Numbered from the stretch's first letter, positions 26,374 to 35,273 are shown. The stretch is 64,000 nt of DNA from Kineosporia babensis (GCF_021129305.1 NZ_JAJOMB010000003.1:1-64000); one strand, 5' to 3'. Numbers and translations: made by a program. The notes: generated from the sequence alone by a model not told the origin.

Positions 26374-27251
26374 GCGCCCCCGCCCCGGACCGGCTGGCCC
26401 TGCGCGAGGACGTCACGGCCGGCCTGACCGCGATCGTCGAGACTCTGGTCAAGGCCGGCGAGAACCTCGAGCAGGCGGCCGATCTGCATGTTGCACCCGC
26501 CCCGATGGTGCAGGCTTTGGGCCGCTGGGTCGCTGCGCCAGACCGTCCTCTCGACCAGCGCGCCTGGATCCGCGCTTACGCCCGGGCCCTCAGCGCCCGC
26601 GGTACGCACACGAGCCTGCGTGAACTCCTGCAGGAACTGTCGGGCGGTTATCCAGTCGAAATAGCTGACGGTGGTGGCGTGTACCGCGAGGACGAGTGCC
26701 CTCGCCGCAACCCCCAGTGGGTCCAGGTGCGGATGCCGTTGCCGCAGGCGTCTGACCGTCAGGCCGTCCTGGACCTGATCCGCGCCGAGGTTCCGCTCGG
26801 CGTCGAGGTCGAGCTGATCGTGGTGCCGACCCCCGACGAGCCCGCCGAGTTGTTCACCGGCCCGCTCCCGCAGCCCGCCGAACCGGAAACCGCCGAGGAC
26901 GTCGCAACTTACGTTGCGGTTCCGGGTGGCCCGTTCTGCGGTGACGGCGGATCAGAGGACGTTCTCCCGCCCCTTTTCGAGCCCGTCGCACCAACCACTG
27001 TCCCGGGTGAAGCAAAGCGTCTTCCCGGCGCCGGCGGTGTTGCGGTCGGTTCCGCGATCGTCTGCCCTACCTGCGCCGAGCCCAGCGCGACCGTCCTGGA
27101 GACGTGTCCGCGCTGCGGCTGCACCATGAAAACTCTTCGGACGCCGGATGCCCCCACGCTCGAGGAACCCCGGCGCTCGCCCCTGCCCGATCTGCTGATC
27201 GCGGCGGTGCTGGTGGCCCTGGCGGTGGCGGGCTATCTGATCTTCAGCTGA
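26370..27251 (+). CDS. Tail protein I-like protein with zinc ribbon and C-terminal membrane anchor, copy 2
   Basis: The 293-residue protein is the paralogue of the gene at 15836 and repeats its whole plan: tail protein I-like part (AWIRAYARALSARGTHTSLR, ELSGGYPVEIADGGG), linker, zinc ribbon (Cys232, 235, 246, 249), and terminal helix 273-292 (LLIAAVLVALAVAGYLIFS). It starts with TTG overlapping the J stop (TTGA), shown by the shared SAPAP start. That the ribbon and anchor are kept while the linkers have diverged argues that both are functional. Confidence 0.87.
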   Translation: MSAPAPDRLALREDVTAGLTAIVETLVKAGENLEQAADLHVAPAPMVQALGRWVAAPDRPLDQRAWIRAYARALSARGTHTSLRELLQELSGGYPVEIADGGGVYREDECPRRNPQWVQVRMPLPQASDRQAVLDLIRAEVPLGVEVELIVVPTPDEPAELFTGPLPQPAEPETAEDVATYVAVPGGPFCGDGGSEDVLPPLFEPVAPTTVPGEAKRLPGAGGVAVGSAIVCPTCAEPSATVLETCPRCGCTMKTLRTPDAPTLEEPRRSPLPDLLIAAVLVALAVAGYLIFS

Positions 27252-27254
27252 AGG

Positions 27255-27650
27255 TCAGGCGCAGGTGGTGAAGGTGAACGCGAACGAGGAACGCACCGGC
27301 CCGCTGCACACCTGGGTCTGCACCTCGCCCGAGCCGTACCGGTCCTGCGTGGTGTCGGTGGTGACCTCGACCTTGCCGGTCTCCAGCGACTCGTAGGTCT
27401 GCTGGATCAGGTCGCCTTCGGTGGTGGGGAAGCTGACCTCGAGGCTGGCCGGGCTGTGCGCATCGACCGCGTCCAGGAAGCAGTCGGCCGCCTGCTCGCT
27501 GATCCGCTCGCCCTGTTGCAGCACCGACTCACCGCAGTCCTGGGTGGCTGCCGGGGTCGCGCCGGAGGTTCTGACCTCGATCGCGTCCTCCTGACCGCAG
27601 CCCGCGAGCGCGACGACCAAACCGATGACAGCAACGATGCCCAGCCGCAC
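27255..27650 (-). CDS. Small lipoprotein of unknown function
   Basis: The 131-residue product has a lipoprotein signal peptide with lipobox ALAGC near residue 18, then a mature domain with three further Cys (DCGESVLQQ, DCFLDAVDAHSP, QVCSGPV) and a final TTCA. GTG 27650 is chosen because TGGAGG lies at 27655-27660 and the signal peptide starts there. It ends four bases from the forward tail protein I gene (convergent). It is divergent from the next lipoprotein. No known domain is recognised. Confidence 0.75.
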   Translation of the reverse strand: MRLGIVAVIGLVVALAGCGQEDAIEVRTSGATPAATQDCGESVLQQGERISEQAADCFLDAVDAHSPASLEVSFPTTEGDLIQQTYESLETGKVEVTTDTTQDRYGSGEVQTQVCSGPVRSSFAFTFTTCA

Positions 27651-27853
27651 GCGTCCTCCAGTTATTGCTTTTTCGGCCCCACGGGTCCCAGGCGGCCCCG
27701 GGTGAAACCGCCCCAAGCCTACCCGGCGAAGCAGCTCTGTGGCGCTCGGCCTCGAGCACGGGCTTTAAGGTCGTTCCGGGAGCGGTGAACTTTTCCGGGA
27801 TCCGCCGCATCCAAAGCTTCGGGCCCGCCCGGTGACCAGGAAAGGGAAGATCC

Positions 27854-28645
27854 ATGTTCAGCCCCCGCAGCATCCCGCCCGGCCGACGCCGGTTGCTGGG
27901 CGCGACGTCGGCCGGCGCGGCTGCGCTGCTGGCTCTGACCGCCTGTGGCCAGGGGGAGCCCTCGGTCCAGACCGTGGTGGACGCGACCGCCGGACCGGTG
28001 CTGACCGATCCGGCCGGCTCGGGCGGCAGCACCGGAGGCGCCGCGGGCTGCATGGTGGGCGGCACCGACATCCCGGCCGACGCCGCGGTGGCCGAGGCCG
28101 GGGATCTGGACGGCGACGGGCAGACCGATCAGATCTGGCTCGCGATCAAGGGTGACAAGCGCCTGCTCGGGGTGCGCACCGCCAGCGGCGCCAGTTTCTC
28201 CACCAGCTTCACCGCCGACCAGGTGGAGAAGGCCTCGGCGACGGCGGTGGCCAACCGCCTGGACGACGAGACCGCGATCATCCTGCTGGCCACCGGTTAC
28301 AGCGCGGTCCTGTACGCCGTGGTCGACTGCGAGATCGTCCCCAGCCTCAACGTGCAGGGCAACCAGTACAAGTTCGACCTGGGCATCAACGGGATGGGCA
28401 CCGGAGTCGCCTGCCTGAAGGACGGCGACGACCTCTACCTCGCGGGCTTCAACTCCACCCCGGACGACATCGACAACAGCGACCAGGTGATCCGCACCCG
28501 GATCGACCTGGGCGAGAACGGCACCAAGGCCACGAACGGCCAGATCACCGATCTCGGCAACCTCGACTACGACTCGCCCAAGTACAAGAACGCCTACGGG
28601 GTCAGCTGCGGCGACGCCGAGACCGTCCTCGAACCCGAGCGCTGA
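27854..28645 (+). CDS. Lipoprotein with an FG-GAP/VCBS-like beginning
   Basis: The 263-residue protein has an Arg-rich N-region, a hydrophobic core and lipobox LTAC near residue 31. The mature part holds AGDLDGDGQTDQIWLAIKG, a calcium-binding-like DxDGDGxxD loop as in FG-GAP/VCBS repeats, and then beta-rich sequence. AGGAAAGGGA precedes the ATG. It ends six bases from aroA (convergent). It is likely anchored outside the membrane; its ligand is unknown. Confidence 0.75.
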   Translation: MFSPRSIPPGRRRLLGATSAGAAALLALTACGQGEPSVQTVVDATAGPVLTDPAGSGGSTGGAAGCMVGGTDIPADAAVAEAGDLDGDGQTDQIWLAIKGDKRLLGVRTASGASFSTSFTADQVEKASATAVANRLDDETAIILLATGYSAVLYAVVDCEIVPSLNVQGNQYKFDLGINGMGTGVACLKDGDDLYLAGFNSTPDDIDNSDQVIRTRIDLGENGTKATNGQITDLGNLDYDSPKYKNAYGVSCGDAETVLEPER

Positions 28646-28651
28646 CGAGTC

Positions 28652-29968
28652 CTACTTCCCCACCCGGGCCAGGTCGTCGAAGAAGTTCGGGTAGGTCTTG
28701 GACACGCACTGCGGGTCGAGGACGACCACGCCGGGCACCTTCAGGCCGAGCAGCGCCAGGCTCATCGCCATCCGGTGGTCGTCGTAGGTCTCGAAGGCGG
28801 TGGGGACCGGGCGGCCGGGGTTCACGGTGAAGCCGTCGTCGTGCTCGACCGCGTCGATGCCGGCCCGCCGTAGCTCGGTGACGACGGCGCCGATCCGGTC
28901 GGTCTCCTTGGCACGGATGAACCCGATGCCGCGCACCCGGGTCGGCCGGTCGGCGAAGACGGCCACCGCGGCCAGGGTCTGGGCCGTGTCGGAGATGTCG
29001 CGCATGTCGATGTCCACCCCGCGCAGCACCGACGGACCTTGCACGGTGGTGCTGGTGGCGGTCATGGTGACGGTGGCGCCCATCTGCTCGAGCACTCGCA
29101 CGAACTCGAGGTCGCCCTGCAGAGCGCCGGTTCCGAGGCCCTCCACGGTGACCCGGCCACCGCTGATCGCGGCCGCGCCGAAGAGGTAGGACGCGGCGCT
29201 GGCGTCGGGTTCGATCGTGAAGTTCGCGGCCTGGTACGCCTGAGGACTGACCCGGAAGCTGCCGTCGTCCTCGCGGGTCGCCTGCACGCCGAAGGCCTCC
29301 ATGACCGCCATCGTCATGGTCACGTACGGAACCGAGACCAGGGGCGATGACAGCGTCAGATGCAGTCCCTTCTCCATCAGGGGCGCCGCCATCAGCAGCC
29401 CGGACAGGAACTGGCTGCTGAGATGGCCGGGCACGCAGACCTCACCGCCGACCGCGCCACCGGCGGCCTGCACCGGGAGCCGGTCGGCCGCTGGTCCTGA
29501 TCCCTCGAGCCGGCCGCCGAGCCCGCGCAGCGCATCCAGGAGCGGACCGAAGGGACGGGCCCGGAGCTGCTCAGTACCGTCGACCGTGGTTCGGCCGGCT
29601 CGAACCGCCGCCACGGGCAGGACGAAACGCGACGTCGTTCCCGACGACCGCGCCTGCAGAGTCACGGCCGAGTGGTCGGTCCGCGGGTCCCGGCCCTGCA
29701 CCACCGCCCGGCACCGGTCGCGATCCAGATCCAGTCCGGCACCCAGACCCTGCACGCTGTGCAGCATCGCCTCGGTGTCGTCGGCCAGCAGCACCCCGGA
29801 GACCGTGCTGCTCCCCTGGGCCAGCGCCGCGCACAACAACGCCCGATTGGTGATGCTTTTGGAGCCTGGTGGGTTCAGCGTGACGTCCGGTGGGCTCGTC
29901 AGGGGCGTGATCGTCACAGACTTGGGCCAGGATTCGCGGGGCAGCGTCACGCTGGCATGATCGAGCAT
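28652..29968 (-). CDS. aroA: 3-phosphoshikimate 1-carboxyvinyltransferase (EPSP synthase)
   Basis: The 438-residue enzyme transfers the enolpyruvyl group of PEP to shikimate 3-phosphate, the sixth step of the shikimate pathway to aromatic amino acids. It shows the PEP/S3P-binding NPPGSKSITNRALLCAAL near the N-terminus, SSGTTSRFVLP, the catalytic-region DMRDISDTAQTLAAVAVFA, GFIRAKETDRIGA and the C-terminal YDDHRMAMSLALLGL. Length and motifs are normal for the cytoplasmic bacterial enzyme. The gene is monocistronic in appearance and convergent to the lipoprotein. Confidence 0.95.
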   Translation of the reverse strand: MLDHASVTLPRESWPKSVTITPLTSPPDVTLNPPGSKSITNRALLCAALAQGSSTVSGVLLADDTEAMLHSVQGLGAGLDLDRDRCRAVVQGRDPRTDHSAVTLQARSSGTTSRFVLPVAAVRAGRTTVDGTEQLRARPFGPLLDALRGLGGRLEGSGPAADRLPVQAAGGAVGGEVCVPGHLSSQFLSGLLMAAPLMEKGLHLTLSSPLVSVPYVTMTMAVMEAFGVQATREDDGSFRVSPQAYQAANFTIEPDASAASYLFGAAAISGGRVTVEGLGTGALQGDLEFVRVLEQMGATVTMTATSTTVQGPSVLRGVDIDMRDISDTAQTLAAVAVFADRPTRVRGIGFIRAKETDRIGAVVTELRRAGIDAVEHDDGFTVNPGRPVPTAFETYDDHRMAMSLALLGLKVPGVVVLDPQCVSKTYPNFFDDLARVGK

Positions 29969-30008
29969 CCGGCCGGGCGCACTCCAGCGGTTTTCCCGGC
30001 GCGTCGGA

Positions 30009-30482
30009 TCAGACGTTGCTCAGCCAGGACCAGTCGTCCAGCGCGGCCGAGTAGGCGACCTCGCCCCAGACCGCCCGCGGGTCGGCGTGGTCCTCGGAGG
30101 CCATCGAGACGGTGCGGACCAGGCCGTCCTTGGTCTCGGTGATGCCCACGTTGGACTTGGGACACATCCGGCCGGGCAGTTCTTCCAGCTCCTCGCAGAC
30201 CCGCACCGTGCCGTGCGGGCCGGAGAACTCGGCACTGCGCGCGACCGAGCTCAGCCGGCCCGCCCCGTCGTAGACGTTGGCGACCGACCAGAAGCGCTTG
30301 AGCTGGTAGTCCTTGGGCAGCTCGACCGGCAGCGCCAGGCGCACGCCGGGGCTGGTCTGCGCGTAGGCCGCTTCCACCATCTGCCGCTGCACCTGGCTGT
30401 TTTCCTGCAGGGCTCCACACCCTACGGTGCTCGCCCCCACGGCGACCGCTACCGCGAGTGCTCTGAGCACACGACCACGCAC
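30009..30482 (-). CDS. Lipoprotein of unknown function
   Basis: The 157-residue product has a short signal peptide and lipobox TVGC near residue 22, then a compact mature domain (LPVELPKDYQLKRFWSV, VCEELEELPGRMC). GTG 30482 is preceded by GGAGGGG. A second in-frame GTG four codons on is possible. It lies 40 bases before aroA on the same strand, so it may be co-transcribed. No known family is recognised. Confidence 0.7.
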   Translation of the reverse strand: MRGRVLRALAVAVAVGASTVGCGALQENSQVQRQMVEAAYAQTSPGVRLALPVELPKDYQLKRFWSVANVYDGAGRLSSVARSAEFSGPHGTVRVCEELEELPGRMCPKSNVGITETKDGLVRTVSMASEDHADPRAVWGEVAYSAALDDWSWLSNV

Positions 30483-30851
30483 TTAGGGTTCCCCTCCCGC
30501 ATACTGCACCGTCGCCACCTTGGGCGTCGGTTTCACGGGGCGAACATTCCCACATCGGCGGGATTTTCGCCTATAGGGGTTTCCCCTGGTCGCGAAAGAC
30601 CACGGCAGTAATGCGGTTACGTGGCGAACGCCTCTGGTCACCTGGTGCAGCATTTGTGCTCAGGGTCGGCCGGACCGCCCGGGCCCCGAGCGGCGGATGC
30701 GCGTGATGGGACCCACGAATTTGCCTATTACTACTGATCATCCAGGGGACGAACGGTCATCAGGGGCCTCGGTACCCAAGTGCCGCTACCGCGGCGGCCA
30801 GCCACAACGTCCCCGATTTGTGACTGGCCAACCACGCCGCGCAAGCCGCGA
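30483..30851. other. Intergenic region without a supported gene
   Basis: These 369 bases lie between two reverse genes. The left end carries the Shine-Dalgarno and probably the promoter of the lipoprotein gene. I see no RNA gene, repeat or conserved ORF in the rest. Confidence 0.5.
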
Positions 30852-31526
30852 TCAGCTACCGAAGCGCCGCCGCGAAGACCGCTCCGGCTGCGGCTGAGGC
30901 TCCGAAGTGGCCGCCTGCCGATCCGCAGCGGTGAAACCGGCTGCCTCGCCCCGGCGAGCAGCCCCCACGTAGGAACTGGCCGACTTCATCGCCGACCTCA
31001 CCCCGGCGCCGCTGGCCGCGTAAGTGATCGACGCCTCCGCCTTGAAGCCCAGCCGACCGCCGGCGTCGATGGCGTCCTGGTTGGCCCCCAGGAACACGAA
31101 GTTCCAGCCGTATTCATCGCTCTGCCGGGTGATCGAGGCAAGGACCTGTTCGTGAGTCCACTCCTGCGACGAGTTCTCGTGACCGTCGGTCTGCACCACC
31201 AGCACCACGTTTCCCGGGCGCTGATCCTCCGGCAGCGCGGCGAGCTCTTCGCCGAATTCGGTGATGGTCCGGCCCAGCGCGTCCAGCAGCGCCGTGCCTC
31301 CCCGAGGTCGCAGCTCGTACGCGGGAGCCTGGTCGATCGGGGTGGACGGGTAGACCGTGGTGTACTCCGTGTCGAAATCGGCCAGCCGGATGGTGCACCG
31401 GCCCGGGAGCCCGGCCTGCTCGGCGATGAAGGCCGCCAGGGCCTGCTCGGCGTCCCGGGCAATGCCGGCCATCGAGCCGGAACGGTCCATGACCACGGCG
31501 ATTGCGGTGAAGTTCGGGTCGGTCAT
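30852..31526 (-). CDS. von Willebrand factor A domain protein
   Basis: The 224-residue protein is a single vWA domain with an intact metal-ion-dependent adhesion site: DRSGSM near residue 13, a Thr in GGTALLDALG, and VVQTDGHEN. It has no signal peptide and ends in a Gln/Pro/Arg-rich tail, so it is probably cytoplasmic and binds a protein partner in a Mg2+-dependent way. ATG 31526 follows GAAGGGG; a longer frame upstream with Cys is rejected. No MoxR ATPase is adjacent, so the partner is unknown. Confidence 0.83.
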   Translation of the reverse strand: MTDPNFTAIAVVMDRSGSMAGIARDAEQALAAFIAEQAGLPGRCTIRLADFDTEYTTVYPSTPIDQAPAYELRPRGGTALLDALGRTITEFGEELAALPEDQRPGNVVLVVQTDGHENSSQEWTHEQVLASITRQSDEYGWNFVFLGANQDAIDAGGRLGFKAEASITYAASGAGVRSAMKSASSYVGAARRGEAAGFTAADRQAATSEPQPQPERSSRRRFGS

Positions 31527-31630
31527 CGTTTTCGTGTCCCCTTCGATCCGGACGGTGCCGGCACCCCGGATGGTGCGTGAACCGTCCCCAAGCAGACAAA
31601 CGATGCCCGCGCCGCACTCGTTGCACAGCA

Positions 31631-31663
31631 ATGCCCGCCCAGCCGAACTCGCTGGGCGGGCAT
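31631..31663 (-). terminator. Stem-loop terminator of the PL11 lyase gene
   Basis: Bases 31631-31643 pair perfectly with 31651-31663 (13 bp, 7-base loop), nine bases past the lyase stop. No clear T-run follows. Confidence 0.75.
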
Positions 31664-31672
31664 CACCGGGTT

Positions 31673-34198
31673 TCAGCGCCGGGTCAGCGGAACCTTCGAC
31701 CAGTCAGCCAGAGACATGTCCGAAGCCAGGTAGAAGCTCGGGTACGCAGGCTGGTTGTAGGTGGTCTGCTGCCGGGCGATCTCGGCCCGGTACTGCGGGT
31801 CGTGCATCAGCGTGTACAGCTTGTGCTGGGTGACTTCGGTGCTCAGGTAGATCCGGATCGCCGAGCTGTCCGCGGTGCGCACCAGCAGTTCCTCGCGCCA
31901 GTCACCGAACACGTCGGCGATCAGGCCGGCGTTGCCCTTGGTGTGGTTGTTGGCCAGCGTGCCGGTGGCCGTCAGCAGGGTGCCCCGCTTCCAGTCGTCG
32001 ATCGTCGGCGTGACCTCGAGCGAGCCGTTCAGGAGCTGGGTGGTCAGGTCGCCGGCCCAGCGGATGCTCTGGTTGGTGCCAGGGATGGTGTCGGTGACCA
32101 CCTTGCCCTTGGCGGTGTGCAGGCCCAGGGCCTCGGAGCCGCCGGGCATGCTCGCCCAGGACTCGATGCCCGGCTCTTCCGGCAGCACGTCGCCGATCAT
32201 GCCGCGCCCGGTGTCGCGCCCGGAGTAGGTACCGAAGAGCACCTCGCCGGTCTTTCCGTCGCGCATCGCCATGCCGTAGGGGGCGTACGTGCCGCCCTCG
32301 TGCACGGTGAAGATCTCCAGGCCGGGGCGGTCGGGATCGATGTCGGCCACGTGCATGGCGTCGCCGTGTCCGAGCCGCGCCTGTACCCCGGGCGTTGCGC
32401 TCCCCTCCGGCATTTCAGCAAAGGACGAGTACAGCAGGCTTCCATCGTGGTCGATCGTTGCGCTTCCGTAGACGATCTCGTGCTTACCGTCGCCGTCCAC
32501 GTCCGCCGCGCTGAGCGAGTGGAAGCCCTGCGTGGTGATCTTCCCGAACTCCTTGCTGGTGCCGTCCACCCCGTGCGGGCCGTCGTTGAACGGGTTCTTC
32601 ATCGGGGTCCAGCCGCTGTCCACGTACCACTGCTCGGTCAGCTTCTTGCCGTTCCAGCCGTAGGCCACCAGCGTCGTGCGGGTGTAGTACCCCCGGGCGA
32701 ACACCGCAGACGGACGTTTGCCGTCCAGGTAGGCCACGCCGCTGAGGAAGCGGTCCACCCGGTTGCCCGGCTCGATCCGCGCCATCGCGTAGTCGCCCCA
32801 CAGCAGGCCGTCGTCGGTACGGCCGGGCTTGTAGTCGGCGGTCTGCAGTTCCTTGCCCGTGGCGCCGTCGAACACCGTCAGGTACTCCGGGCCGTCCACG
32901 ATGAAGCCCTCGAAGTCACGCAGCACGTTGCGGGTGCTGCGGGCCGGGGCGTAGACGTCCATGAAGTAGTCGGTCAGTTTCTCGGCGTCGGCCTTGCTGA
33001 GCGGGTACTGGTACTGCGGCTCGATCCCGAAGGCCTCCTCCAGGGTCTTGGGCCAGTTCCCGGCCTTGACCTCGGAGTGCTTCTGCCAGTTCTGGAACAT
33101 GTCCACGACGTGCGCGTAGTACCCCGACTTGCTGAGCCGATAGTCGTCGGAGTGCTTGACCCCGGCCTGGGTGTCGCGCTTGGGCAGCGTGATGAACTTC
33201 TCCGAGGTCACCTTGCCGGCCTTGTTGTACCGGGTGATCTTGGTGCCGGGAGCGGTCTTGAACATCATCTCCGAGCGGCCGTCACCGTCGAAGTCGTAGA
33301 CCAGGAACTGCGTGTAGTGCGCCCCGGCGCGGACATTCACCCCTAGGTCGATGCGGTGCAGCAGGGTGCCGTCGATCCGGTACGTGTCGATGTACGTGTT
33401 GCCCGTGTAGCCGATCTGCGAGACGTCCTTGGCGTTGCTGGGGTCCCACTTGACCACGTACTCGTACTGGCCGTCGCCGTCCACGTCGCCCACGCTCATG
33501 TCGTTGGCTGAATACGTGTACGCCTCCCCGGCCGGCGTCGTACCCCCGGCCGGCTTCTTCAGGGGCAGGTCGTAGCTCTCCCCCGACCAGGGTTTCACGC
33601 TGGTGCTCTTGCCGTACTCCGAGCCCTTACGCACCGGCACCACGCGGTACGTGGCCTTGGGATCGCCGGTCTTGTCCAGGTAGTTCGTGCTGTCCTTGAC
33701 CGTGGCGATCTTCTTGCCGCCTCGGTAGACGTTGAAGTCCGTGCCGGTCAGGCCGGTCTTGGAGTGCCCGGTGGCTTCCTCGCCGAGCAGGCGCCAACTC
33801 AGGAACACGCCTTCGTCGGTGCTGGCCGCGACCAGGCCACGGTCCAGGTCTTCCAGCTGGACCTTGCTGCCTTTGCTTTCGCCGGGGGCTGCCGAGGCGG
33901 GGGTCCCCGCCAGGATCAGGCCTACCCCGGTCGCGGCGGCTACGGTCACCTTGAGCAGGGTGCTGGCTGCCAATTTGGGACGTGGGTGCGCGCCACGGTC
34001 TGCACGTTGCGTTCCGGGGTGATCAGCCCGGGCAACGCTGTTGGCGCTGGCGCGGTGATCAGCCCTGGTGGGGTAACCGGCTTCGACGGCATCGGCCCGG
34101 CTGCCCCCGGCCGCGGGGTTGCTCTCGTCGGGGCGGGCGGCGCTCAGGCGCCAGCGCGACGCTGGGCGGCGGTCGCGGCTCGGGTGGGGACTCGTCAC
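31673..34198 (-). CDS. Secreted rhamnogalacturonan lyase (PL11, YesW/YesX-like)
   Basis: This enzyme of 841 residues cleaves the rhamnogalacturonan I backbone of pectin by beta-elimination. After an unusually long hydrophilic N-terminus (~75 residues) there is a signal-type hydrophobic stretch (LKVTVAAATGVGLILAGTPASAA). The mature part begins with VQLEDLDRGLVAAST and continues as the PL11 beta-propeller with calcium loops: MSVGDVDGDGQYEYVVKWD, FLVYDFDGDGRSEMMFKT, SAADVDGDGKHEIVYGS, and GNAGLIADVFGDWREELLVR near the end. GTG 34198 has AGGAG upstream; starts nearer the signal stretch are possible. No cognate transporter is adjacent. It suggests a life on plant material. Confidence 0.92.
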   Translation of the reverse strand: MTSPHPSRDRRPASRWRLSAARPDESNPAAGGSRADAVEAGYPTRADHRASANSVARADHPGTQRADRGAHPRPKLAASTLLKVTVAAATGVGLILAGTPASAAPGESKGSKVQLEDLDRGLVAASTDEGVFLSWRLLGEEATGHSKTGLTGTDFNVYRGGKKIATVKDSTNYLDKTGDPKATYRVVPVRKGSEYGKSTSVKPWSGESYDLPLKKPAGGTTPAGEAYTYSANDMSVGDVDGDGQYEYVVKWDPSNAKDVSQIGYTGNTYIDTYRIDGTLLHRIDLGVNVRAGAHYTQFLVYDFDGDGRSEMMFKTAPGTKITRYNKAGKVTSEKFITLPKRDTQAGVKHSDDYRLSKSGYYAHVVDMFQNWQKHSEVKAGNWPKTLEEAFGIEPQYQYPLSKADAEKLTDYFMDVYAPARSTRNVLRDFEGFIVDGPEYLTVFDGATGKELQTADYKPGRTDDGLLWGDYAMARIEPGNRVDRFLSGVAYLDGKRPSAVFARGYYTRTTLVAYGWNGKKLTEQWYVDSGWTPMKNPFNDGPHGVDGTSKEFGKITTQGFHSLSAADVDGDGKHEIVYGSATIDHDGSLLYSSFAEMPEGSATPGVQARLGHGDAMHVADIDPDRPGLEIFTVHEGGTYAPYGMAMRDGKTGEVLFGTYSGRDTGRGMIGDVLPEEPGIESWASMPGGSEALGLHTAKGKVVTDTIPGTNQSIRWAGDLTTQLLNGSLEVTPTIDDWKRGTLLTATGTLANNHTKGNAGLIADVFGDWREELLVRTADSSAIRIYLSTEVTQHKLYTLMHDPQYRAEIARQQTTYNQPAYPSFYLASDMSLADWSKVPLTRR

Positions 34199-34562
34199 TG
34201 GGTCTCCTCTTACCTCTTGCTCTGGTCACGTCGAGCTCGGGCCGCTTCTGGCGCAGGCTCGCTGGACTCGGCTCCGATACGTCGAGACAGGTCGGTAAAT
34301 CGATTCAGTAGCCGGTGCGTCACAGCTTTGCCCGGACTTTTCCACCCTGTCAACGGCCTTGCGGAAAGCGGTTACCCAGTTTTCCCGATCCAGAGTGAAC
34401 CGTTTCAACGAGCCGGCCGACCGGCGCCGGGCTCCGGCCCGCCCCACCCGGCACGCCCGGGTTCCGCATCGCCCGAACGGGCACAGCCGCTCGGCGCCCC
34501 TCGGCTTCGCCCGGTCGCTGTTCGATACCCCGGTGACCGTCTTCCCCAACGAGAGGCTCGTC
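34199..34562. promoter_or_regulatory. Divergent intergenic region between the lyase and a secreted protein
   Basis: These 364 bases must carry promoters for both neighbours. The lyase Shine-Dalgarno lies at its left end and GAGAGG for the secreted protein at its right end. An in-frame upstream extension of the right-hand gene starts at 34359 but is Arg/Pro-rich without signal character, so it is not annotated. Confidence 0.45.
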
Positions 34563-35273
34563 ATGCGTGTCTTCCGCGCCATCGCCACCGCTGCCCTGGC
34601 CGCCGGACTGACCACCGGATCACTGGTCGCAACGACCGAATCGGCCCAGGCCGCCCCTTCACCCCGGACCGCCTGTTCCGGTCTGGCCGACTGCCGGATC
34701 GTCAAGCAGATCGACGTGGACGGAGACGGCGCCAAGGACGAGGTCGGCGTGCGCCAGAGCTCACGGACCTCGCTGCAGTTCCGGGTACTCACCGCTCGAA
34801 AGCGATTACTGGTCAAGCGGATGCGCATCGAGCGCGGCGTCGGCCAGGGCGCCTACTTCGGTGCGGCCCGCATTGACGGTGTGCGCGGCGCCGAACTGGT
34901 CTACGCCTACGCCGTGGGTGCCAACACGGTCTGGTACAAGACACTGACCTATCGCCAGGGCCGACTGGTCCTGGTGAAGTCACCGTTGTCCGAGGTGTAC
35001 TTCCCCGGCCAGTGGCCGCTGGGCAGCTCCTACGGACTCTTCTCCGGCGTGACCCGAAAGGTCAAGAACGGCAACGTCTCCGTGACCTTCCACGACGGAG
35101 TCCGCGACCATGCCGGCGACCGCGGCTGGGACATCGTCAGCACGACCTACGTCTGGCGGAAGAAGACCGGCGGGTGGGAACAGCAGTCCGTGCGCAGTCT
35201 GCACACCAGGTCGGAGAAGAAGGTGTCGGCGCACTACCAGGGCTGGCACGTCCCCGGCCTGCCGAAGGGCTGA
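34563..35273 (+). CDS. Secreted protein of unknown function with an EF-hand-like loop
   Basis: The 236-residue protein has a Sec signal peptide (about residues 1-30, ending AQAAP). The mature part begins with a Cys pair (TACSGLADCRIV) and a calcium-type loop IDVDGDGAKDEVGVRQ, as in FG-GAP-like proteins, followed by beta-rich sequence with many aromatic residues. ATG 34563 has GAGAGG upstream and the signal peptide starts there. No enzyme motif is seen. Confidence 0.72.
   Translation: MRVFRAIATAALAAGLTTGSLVATTESAQAAPSPRTACSGLADCRIVKQIDVDGDGAKDEVGVRQSSRTSLQFRVLTARKRLLVKRMRIERGVGQGAYFGAARIDGVRGAELVYAYAVGANTVWYKTLTYRQGRLVLVKSPLSEVYFPGQWPLGSSYGLFSGVTRKVKNGNVSVTFHDGVRDHAGDRGWDIVSTTYVWRKKTGGWEQQSVRSLHTRSEKKVSAHYQGWHVPGLPKG

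Noticed and set aside
298-27251. A prophage
   Set aside because: No capsid, portal, terminase, integrase or lysis genes, and the AAA+/DUF4255/LysM genes are CIS markers.
31577-33346. A 589-codon open frame antisense to the PL11 lyase
   Set aside because: It mirrors the lyase codons and has no recognisable motif; the lyase is certain.
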